Assembly (NCBI GenBank): GCA_964385305.1
Contig: CAYLOP010000176.1
Span: 1-6,047, forward strand
DNA length: 6,047 bases
Reading direction: 5' to 3'
Source of the DNA: CAYLOP01 sp964385305
GTDB taxonomy: Bacteria; Chloroflexota; Anaerolineae; Anaerolineales; E44-bin32
Shown: positions 1 through 4,605 of the stretch, in pieces
How the letters are laid out: each line of letters begins with the position of its first letter
How positions within the stretch are numbered: the first letter of the stretch is position 1
Notes under the pieces: generated by a model
Database searches by the model: none
Told to the model about the DNA's origin: nothing
Seen by the model: only the letters and a program-made list of their open reading frames with translations
Translations under genes and position numbers: made by a program

Positions 1-147
1 CTGAACGGCGACATCGAAGCCGGCGATGCCCGTTTTAACGTCTCAGGCAGCAGCCAGGTGACCCTGACCGGCTCTGCTGAGGACGTGAGCATTCACGCGT
101 CGGGCAGCAGTGTGGTCGATCTGGCAGAGTTCCGTAAAAAAGAGTAG
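1..147 (+). CDS. GIN-domain (DUF2807) protein, C-terminal fragment
   Basis: Only the last 48 codons are present, open from the first base to a TAG at 145-147. The translation holds two near-repeats of the type NVSGSSQVTLTGSA and SIHASGSSVVDLAEF. This is the hallmark of the repeating beta-strand GIN domain (DUF2807, putative auto-transporter adhesin head), in which short strands with SGSS turns stack into a beta-helix. Such proteins are normally exported or lipid-anchored at the cell surface, and their exact role is poorly known. The end DLAEFRKKE, with a charged tail, fits a natural C-terminus. The start, signal peptide and any lipobox lie outside the window. The gene converges on the sigma/anti-sigma operon, and its last codons overlap the shared hairpin and supply its minus-strand T-tract. 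The family call is fairly sure; the function is not known. Confidence 0.8.
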   Translation: MNGDIEAGDARFNVSGSSQVTLTGSAEDVSIHASGSSVVDLAEFRKKE

Positions 148-174
148 GAGGCGCACCGGCTGATGCGCCTCCTA
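145..174 (-). terminator. Intrinsic terminator of the sigma/anti-sigma operon, overlapping the convergent gene's stop
   Basis: An 11-base-pair perfect stem (TAGGAGGCGCA at 145-155 pairing with TGCGCCTCCTA at 164-174) encloses an 8-base loop. Read on the minus strand, the stem is followed after CTC by six T residues (complement of the A run at 136-141), which is a classic Rho-independent terminator. It lies 19 bases past the anti-sigma stop codon. On the plus strand the stem is not followed by a T run, so it would be a weaker stop there, though it may still protect the 3' end of the GIN-domain mRNA. The GIN gene's TAG stop codon forms the first three bases of the stem. Confidence 0.85.
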
Positions 175-193
175 TATCGAACCTGGCTTTCCT

Positions 194-511
194 TTAGAAG
201 AGAACGTCGAAGTTAGCGATCAATATTCCCATCGCCAAAAGCCCCATCAAGGTTGCCGAGATGATCACCGCCAACCCCAGCGTTCGTATGACCATCCATC
301 TGTTGGCTTTTTCGTACGCTTCAAGTGGAATTTCATTTTGCTCCATCATTGGAATCTCCTTTAAACCTGTTCTTTCTACACGCTCGGCCAAGCGTTTCAA
401 ATCTTCATCTCGATCAAGAAAAGCTTCCACCAGTTTGCGTGTGTCCTCACTCACCTCTCCGGCGACGTACAGTGGCAGCATATCGATGATGACTTCACGT
501 GTGACCTTCAT
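194..511 (-). CDS. Small membrane-anchored anti-sigma factor (putative)
   Basis: This 105-residue protein begins KVTREVIIDMLPLYVAGEVSE, a pattern typical of the N-terminal anti-sigma domain of zf-HC2-like proteins (DLLPLYL.GE.S). It lacks the His/Cys zinc ligands, as many relatives do. A helical charged segment follows (about residues 20-60), then one hydrophobic helix at about residues 74-98, and only a few residues after it. The expected topology is a cytoplasmic sigma-binding N-terminus, a single membrane span and almost no outer domain. The start ATG overlaps the sigma stop codon (ATGA at 508-511) and is preceded by a perfect AGGAGG ribosome site (516-521) lying inside the last sigma codons, so translation is probably coupled. 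Its role as cognate inhibitor of the sigma factor is inferred from position and N-terminal pattern; no direct sensor domain is visible. Confidence 0.75.
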   Translation of the reverse strand: MKVTREVIIDMLPLYVAGEVSEDTRKLVEAFLDRDEDLKRLAERVERTGLKEIPMMEQNEIPLEAYEKANRWMVIRTLGLAVIISATLMGLLAMGILIANFDVLF

Positions 512-1065
512 GGCTCCTCCTCTCCCACCTCATGTGTATTTACCTCAGGCACCTCATCGTTCCGCCCATCCAGACCCTGTAACAGCATTTGTTTGCGTAT
601 GCGATGAACTTTAACGCGGGCTTTCACTTCAGACACTTCCAGAATTCGTGCGATCTCTCCATATGGTAGGTCGTATTGGACTCTCAGCACGAACGCGGTT
701 CGATCACACTCCGGTAACCTTTGCAGATAAGCTTGCACGTTGTCGAGTGAGAGCCTTGCTTCGGTAATTCTCTCCGGACCGGGTGTTGGATCCACGTGGG
801 TTTCCAGCAACTCGGCGTGGCGACCCATTTTCCTCCGTCTACCGAGAAAGATGTTACGAGCGATCTTCAGCAGATATCCCTTGAGCGTTTCCATGCGTAT
901 CGACCCGAGGCGCCCCCAGACCTTGACGAAAGTCTCGGCCGTGATGTCCTCCGCCTCCATCCTATCGCCCGAAAGCCATAGCGCGAACCGGTAGATATCG
1001 TTAGCATATTGCGTGTATAGTTCCGCGAAGGTAAGCATCTTGGGTTCTCTGCCTACAGTATGCAC
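508..1065 (-). CDS. ECF-family RNA polymerase sigma factor
   Basis: The protein (185 residues from GTG at 1065) is an extracytoplasmic-function sigma-70 factor that would redirect RNA polymerase to a small regulon. Region 2 spans about residues 13-75 and includes the signature YRFALWLSGDRMEAEDITAE followed by TFVKVW. Region 4 spans about 106-160, with LPECDRTAFVLR leading into the helix-turn-helix PYGEIARILEVSEVKARVK. Regions 1 and 3 are absent, as expected for the ECF class, and the length is normal. The start is uncertain. The GTG at 1065 has no ribosome site, while the ATG at 1038 (giving MLTFAELY, 176 residues) fits the family's usual N-terminus better, although its upstream GGCAGAG is also weak. 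It is the first gene of a two-gene operon with the putative anti-sigma factor. Autoregulation is common in this class, but no clear promoter was found. Confidence 0.93.
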   Translation of the reverse strand: MHTVGREPKMLTFAELYTQYANDIYRFALWLSGDRMEAEDITAETFVKVWGRLGSIRMETLKGYLLKIARNIFLGRRRKMGRHAELLETHVDPTPGPERITEARLSLDNVQAYLQRLPECDRTAFVLRVQYDLPYGEIARILEVSEVKARVKVHRIRKQMLLQGLDGRNDEVPEVNTHEVGEEEP

Positions 1066-1254
1066 AGGATGGCAGTTTTGTTACAAATCCACAAACTTGA
1101 ATATTTCACGACCAAAACATCATTCGGATGCAGGTATATTGGATTACAATATCCACACTCTAAGGTTCAATTTCGCTTAAACTCAAAACTGCAACTATAC
1201 AAAATGGAAAACCGATGCGGTAGCAGTCACATGAGCGACCATGATGCCTTTATT

Positions 1255-1278
1255 CTGACAATCCTCAGCATTTATAAT
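1255..1278 (+). promoter_or_regulatory. Possible -10 box (TATAAT) for the unknown-protein/SNF2 pair
   Basis: A perfect TATAAT occurs at 1273-1278 in an AT-rich stretch. A CTGACA at 1255-1260 matches a -35 element in five of six bases, but the spacer is only 12 bases against the usual 17, and no good -35 sits at 17. The -10 may therefore work alone, with an activator, or be chance. It faces the downstream pair. Confidence 0.25.
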
Positions 1279-1487
1279 TACGTACGCAGTAATATCGTGG
1301 ATCGCTGGGTTTCAAGCCATCGCAAATCGCAAGGCCACCCTTGGAAGAGAAGCCTGACAATCCAAGGCACCTGTTTTCGGATTCGAACTCGAAGCCTTAC
1401 TACAGATGGGTTGCGGCCGATTTCACCTTCCAGTAAAGTTGTGGGTAGAGGAAAGCGTGAGCCTGTTGCCGTGCAGCGGGGCAAATG

Positions 1488-1493
1488 GGAGGT
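1488..1493 (+). promoter_or_regulatory. Ribosome binding site that sets the start of the unknown gene
   Basis: GGAGGT sits six bases before GTG at 1500. It lies inside the alternative reading that begins at ATG 1485, and that ATG has no ribosome site of its own. This favours GTG 1500 as the true start. Confidence 0.7.
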
Positions 1494-1499
1494 GGGATC

Positions 1500-1997
1500 G
1501 TGGAAGCTTTGCCGGAAGACGTTCAAGAGAAGGTGCTCGCATTTCTTGACATCGCTATCTTCGAGGATGGAGCGGCGATGCGAGGCGGCTGCTTGGTGAC
1601 AGATATCCAAACGCATCCGCTCGAATTTCGTGTAAGCGGCGCCATACGCCCAACAAGCCTTCAGAAGATCCTATACGGGAAAACCATGCATGCATATATC
1701 TGCAAGGATCTCGTGGGGCTTCCGATCATACAAGCCTTGGAGATCAAACCGGATTTTGTACTTGTCCGTGATGCGGAGTTCTTGAAGATTCGCCCGGAGA
1801 TTGATACTCCTGTGTTGTTGATTCGCTCAGTGGCGAATGATCAGAGTGTGTTGCAGTCATACCCAGGTTATGATGATGAGGCGGAGATCGGCAGAGATGT
1901 GCTGACGCGCGTATTGCGTGGAAACCAAGTCATGGAGCCTTTCAAGCGCATTCAAACCGCTCTTGGTGAGGTGCATACCTTGAAGATCGGTGAATAG
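1500..1997 (+). CDS. Conserved-looking protein of unknown function, upstream partner of the SNF2-like ATPase
   Basis: I do not recognise a named domain in this 165-residue protein (start GTG 1500, read as MEALPEDVQEKVLAF; an upstream ATG at 1485 would add five residues but lacks a ribosome site). It appears soluble, with no signal peptide, membrane span or cysteine cluster. After a short acidic helix (about residues 1-18) comes the stretch CLVTDIQTHPLEFRVSGAIR, followed by PTSLQKILYG, and then alternating beta/alpha text with DLVGLPIIQALEIKPDFVLV and TPVLLIRSV. This suggests a compact alpha/beta fold. The CLVTDIQTHPLEFR type of motif feels familiar from uncharacterised conserved bacterial proteins, but I cannot name a family. 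The stop codon is 11 bases before the SNF2-like gene, whose ribosome site overlaps this stop, so the two are almost surely co-transcribed and probably work together. No function can be assigned. Confidence 0.8.
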   Translation: MEALPEDVQEKVLAFLDIAIFEDGAAMRGGCLVTDIQTHPLEFRVSGAIRPTSLQKILYGKTMHAYICKDLVGLPIIQALEIKPDFVLVRDAEFLKIRPEIDTPVLLIRSVANDQSVLQSYPGYDDEAEIGRDVLTRVLRGNQVMEPFKRIQTALGEVHTLKIGE

Positions 1998-2008
1998 AGG
2001 CAGAAATC

Positions 2009-3805
2009 GTGCCCGCTTTTCGTTTCCTCGTTGGTAGAAATCTTACCCCCCTTCCAAAGCCGATGGTCGCAGCGGCTCGCGATCCACACCTTTTGCCCGT
2101 AGGGCAGATCGCTCCCCTCGATTTGGACTATCTCGAGCTTCGACCCCAGTCAGATCCACAACAGTTCAATCCTCAAATAGAGAAGTGCCGCGTTGAGGCG
2201 CTGGAGACTTTGCGTCCGGAAGCCTCGGGAGGGGTGTCCGAACCGGTGCTAAAGTTCGAGCTGGCACCACCCGATCGTCTTTTTCACCACGGTGTGGATT
2301 GGCAGGATGCACAGGCGCAGGTTGGTTACAATACCCGCCGAATAGTCCGGGAGGGTAAGCGCATTCGCTTCGAGGATTTTCCCTGGCATGCGCCGGAACC
2401 GGTGGAAACCCTTACTCCTTTCTTGGAACCCTCAGTGCTCGCGCCTGATGTCTCATCCAATATATTGCCAGGACCTATCCGAGATTATCAGTTGGAGGCT
2501 ATCCAGCGTCTGCTTGCACAAGACGTCCTGCTCTTAGCAGATGATCCGGGTCTTGGTAAAACTGTCGTCGCATGTGTGAGCATGATGGCGCACATCCAAG
2601 GGGGGCGAGTAAAGCGAATCTTGGTCGTCTGCCCAAAGAGTATGATCCTCCACTGGGTGGATCACCTCACATTGTGGGCGCCAGGGGTGGTCGTTTATCT
2701 GGTACAAGGGCATCGCGCCATGCGGAAGAAAGATTGGCATTCGAGCGCCCACGTAGTTCTCACCGACCACGAGACGCTTGCTTTTGACCTCGAACATGAG
2801 ATCTTATCCGGAAGCGGCCTGGATTTCGATGTCCTTGTTCTCGATGGCGCACTCCCTTACCAGAGCCCTCCATTTGGTGCAGCGCTGGAGAGACTGCGTG
2901 CCAAACGAAGATGGGTGTTGACCAACACGCTACCGCGCGAGGCGGAAACCTTGCAGGCCGTTCTTCGAGTCCTCACATCAGAAACCCAACAGCCCTTGGG
3001 GATGAGCTCTCTGCTCGCGACCCCTGGGGACCTTTCAGATGTCTTGCTTCGTCGGAAGAAGTCGGAAGTCGCGCGTGACTTGCCTCACCTCACCCGTCAG
3101 GAAATTTGGCTGCCTTTTGAGGAGGATCACGCCGGTGCCTACCAAGAGGCTTTGAGTCATGAACAGGAGGAGCTCAGAGAGCTTGGTCAACACGTGTCGA
3201 TGGTGACGATCGCAAGTGCCGTCAACCGCCTGAAGCAGGCAGGCAATTTCGCGCCGGGGTTTGAGATCGGGGGAAAGGCAAAGGTCCTGCTTGAGCTCGT
3301 GGAGGACATCACGTCCGCTGATGCGAAAGTGGTTGTGTTCAGCCAATTCCGTCAGGGAGGCCTGGATCCTCTTCAGGTGATACTTGAAGCCTATGGTCTG
3401 TTACGGCTTGACAGCGAGATGCCCGAAAGTCAGATCCATGAATACCTGGAAGCATTCCGGGAGGGTGAGCGATGGCGGGTGCTTCTGGTTCAGACAGGCA
3501 TGAAGTCGGATGGGTTGACGCTCCCAGATGCATCCTATCTCGTGCATTTCGATCCGGTTTGGGATCCTTCACTACGCAGTCGATCAGAGCGTGAATTCTG
3601 GCCGTTCGAAAAAGCGCGTTTGCCTCTACATGTATATGAACTCTTTATCGTGGATTCTTTGGATAGAAGTATTTACGAGATGCTGTATTCCCGAGGTGTC
3701 TCCTCGGTCCGCGGGACTGCTTTCCTGCAGGCGGGCGGCTGGGACGCCATGTGTGGCCTTGAGGATTGGATGCGAGAGATCTTTAAGATTGAACCTTCCG
3801 CATGA
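2009..3805 (+). CDS. SNF2-like helicase/ATPase with degenerate DEAH box
   Basis: This 598-residue superfamily-2 protein has SNF2 architecture. Residues 1-150 match nothing I know. RecA-like domain 1 follows: Q-like DYQLEAIQ (159-166), Walker A DDPGLGKT (178-185), motif Ia VVCPKSMILHW (206-216), VVLTDHETL (249-257), motif II LDGALP (278-283) and motif III LTNTLPRE (304-311). Then come the SNF2-typical LLRRKKSEVARDLP (346-359) and RLKQAGNF (407-414). Domain 2 has KVVVFSQFR (440-448), motif V region TGMKSDGLTL (496-505) and DPVWDP (515-520). The DEAH box is DGAL, so the catalytic glutamate is replaced by glycine. Motif VI, normally Q..DR..R.GQ, is RSEREFWPFE, so the arginine-finger position appears lost. 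Family knowledge says such changes allow ATP binding but impair hydrolysis. The start GTG 2009 has AGAGG eight bases upstream. It probably acts on DNA or a nucleoprotein with the upstream gene product; this is inferred. Confidence 0.88.
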   Translation: MPAFRFLVGRNLTPLPKPMVAAARDPHLLPVGQIAPLDLDYLELRPQSDPQQFNPQIEKCRVEALETLRPEASGGVSEPVLKFELAPPDRLFHHGVDWQDAQAQVGYNTRRIVREGKRIRFEDFPWHAPEPVETLTPFLEPSVLAPDVSSNILPGPIRDYQLEAIQRLLAQDVLLLADDPGLGKTVVACVSMMAHIQGGRVKRILVVCPKSMILHWVDHLTLWAPGVVVYLVQGHRAMRKKDWHSSAHVVLTDHETLAFDLEHEILSGSGLDFDVLVLDGALPYQSPPFGAALERLRAKRRWVLTNTLPREAETLQAVLRVLTSETQQPLGMSSLLATPGDLSDVLLRRKKSEVARDLPHLTRQEIWLPFEEDHAGAYQEALSHEQEELRELGQHVSMVTIASAVNRLKQAGNFAPGFEIGGKAKVLLELVEDITSADAKVVVFSQFRQGGLDPLQVILEAYGLLRLDSEMPESQIHEYLEAFREGERWRVLLVQTGMKSDGLTLPDASYLVHFDPVWDPSLRSRSEREFWPFEKARLPLHVYELFIVDSLDRSIYEMLYSRGVSSVRGTAFLQAGGWDAMCGLEDWMREIFKIEPSA

Positions 3806-4026
3806 TTCCCGTGTAGTGTGGAATAGGGTAAGGGCGTTCGCGGTGTTCGCCGGCGCGTCCATTGGCACAAGCAGTCAATCGGCAGCGAGAAAGGGAGGTG
3901 TGAGTCGTTCACTTCGTGTGTTAAGAGTGAGCAGTTTTGGTCTGAGAAAAGTAGATGCAATCTTGAAACATGTCCAACTGGCAGTGGTAGTCGTGAAATG
4001 GAAGACATATATTAGAGGTGAGTGAA
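3806..4026. other. Intergenic stretch between the SNF2-like gene and the phosphatase
   Basis: About 220 bases without a convincing gene. No hairpin with a T-tract follows the SNF2-like gene, so read-through into the phosphatase gene is possible. A short open frame (GTG 3900 to TGA 4023-4025, 41 codons) ends one base before the preferred phosphatase start. Its only ribosome-like site, GGGAGG at 3893-3898, is too close to that GTG, and the product is not recognisable. I do not call it a gene. Confidence 0.4.
4016..4021 (+). promoter_or_regulatory. Ribosome binding site that sets the phosphatase start
   Basis: AGGTGA, preceded by AG, lies five bases before GTG 4027. The earlier in-frame GTG at 4018 sits inside this site and has no ribosome site of its own. 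GTG 4027 also brings the catalytic Cys to residue 8, close to the usual position in this family. Confidence 0.65.
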
Positions 4027-4494
4027 GTGCCATCCGTGTTGTTCATCTGCACCGCAAATCAGTGCCGTTCTCCCATGGCAGAAGCGTTATTTAAGCAATA
4101 TCTCCGTAAGGATGGGCAGCATGAAGTCTGGCGCGTGGAATCGGCGGGGGTTTGGGCGGCTGAAGGCCTTCCGGCAACCGAGAATGCGAAAACGGCGATG
4201 GAGGAGCGGGGGCTCGATATCCAGGAACACCGCTCCCGTGTTGTTAGTGCGAAAATGCTGTCTGAATTTGATTTGATCCTCACGATGGAGGCTCGGCATC
4301 GAAAATTTCTCAAGGATGTGTTCCCACAGCATGCCGCGCGGGTATACCTTATATCCGAGATGGTGGGTGTTGAGGAGGACGTTGACGATCCAGTGATCGG
4401 GACGTTGGAAGACTTTCGCATGACAGCCGATCACCTGGTGGATTTGTTTGAGCGTGGTCATAGCAGAATCCTGGCGTTGGTAGGTGGGCGATGA
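4027..4494 (+). CDS. Low-molecular-weight protein phosphatase (tyrosine or arginine)
   Basis: The product (155 residues from GTG 4027, or 158 from GTG 4018) is a cytoplasmic low-molecular-weight phosphatase that removes phosphate from protein tyrosine or arginine through a cysteinyl-phosphate intermediate. The N-terminus MPSVLFICTANQCRSPMAEA carries the C-X5-R-S P-loop, with Cys8 as nucleophile and Arg14 binding phosphate. Family blocks SAGVWAAEGLPA, the GLDIQEHRSR region and FDLILTMEARH follow. The general-acid loop DVDDPVIG supplies the Asp-Pro (about Asp121), with Val in place of the common aromatic residue. Length is normal for the family. In the arginine phosphatase YwlE the fifth P-loop residue is Thr, and in tyrosine phosphatases it is often Ile or Leu. 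Here it is Gln, so the substrate is unclear. The gene lies 221 bases after the SNF2-like gene with no clear terminator between; a functional link is possible but unproven. Confidence 0.93.
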   Translation: MPSVLFICTANQCRSPMAEALFKQYLRKDGQHEVWRVESAGVWAAEGLPATENAKTAMEERGLDIQEHRSRVVSAKMLSEFDLILTMEARHRKFLKDVFPQHAARVYLISEMVGVEEDVDDPVIGTLEDFRMTADHLVDLFERGHSRILALVGGR

Positions 4495-4540
4495 TGCACA
4501 TAGCCCCAAGTGACTAGACCTTCCCCCTTCGATGCTACAG

Positions 4541-4546
4541 TACAAT
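4541..4546 (+). promoter_or_regulatory. Possible -10 box before the protease
   Basis: TACAAT matches the sigma-70 -10 consensus in five of six bases and lies about 60 bases before the protease start. The best -35 candidate, TAGACC at 4516-4521, is only 4 of 6 with a 19-base spacer, so the call is weak. Confidence 0.25.
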
Positions 4547-4559
4547 CGATTTAAATCGA
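4546..4559. promoter_or_regulatory. Perfect 14-base palindrome, possible operator
   Basis: TCGATTTAAATCGA is a perfect inverted repeat without a loop, which fits the binding site of a dimeric regulator better than an RNA hairpin. It abuts the possible -10 box at 4541-4546 and lies 46 bases before the protease start, where a bound repressor would block transcription. The regulator is unknown, and a 14-base palindrome could be chance. Confidence 0.35.
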
Positions 4560-4605
4560 CCATGCCCGGTCCTATTGTTTTAGGGATGGCCTAACGAAAA
4601 TTGTG

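Larger units (their letters stand above)
1066..1499. other. Long gene-free region between divergent operons
   Basis: No convincing gene is seen in this stretch. It must hold the leftward promoter of the sigma operon and probably the rightward promoter of the unknown-protein/SNF2 pair. On the minus strand a GAACC (1164-1168) resembles an ECF -35 element, but no good CGTC-type -10 follows at the right distance. The left half is AT-rich. The right half is more GC-rich and contains a possible hairpin (CCTTGGA 1339-1345 with TCCAAGG 1361-1367, 15-base loop) and an imperfect palindrome GGATTCGAACTCGAAGCC (1379-1396). The palindrome resembles a T-arm but does not fold into a tRNA. If transcription begins near the TATAAT at 1273, the downstream gene has a leader of about 200 bases. 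Confidence 0.5.

Noticed and set aside
1370..1440. tRNA-like T-arm on the minus strand (GAGTTCGAATCC)
   Set aside because: The T-stem bases flanking TTCGAAT do not pair, the acceptor arm has no matching 5' strand, and no anticodon stem-loop can be formed at the right distance.
1060..1616. Long open frames on both strands (1060-1599 plus, 1278-1616 minus)
   Set aside because: Neither has a ribosome site or protein-like composition (excess Arg, Ser, Cys, His), and both run into the well-supported gene starting at 1500.
3528..4025. Open frame of 165 codons overlapping the end of the SNF2-like gene, including a 41-codon tail from GTG 3900
   Set aside because: Most of it is an out-of-frame shadow of the ATPase gene. 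The tail has a poorly spaced ribosome site and no recognisable protein features.
4087..4563. Minus-strand open frames of 158 and 120 codons across the phosphatase gene
   Set aside because: They are antisense to a gene with an intact catalytic signature, and their translations resemble no protein.
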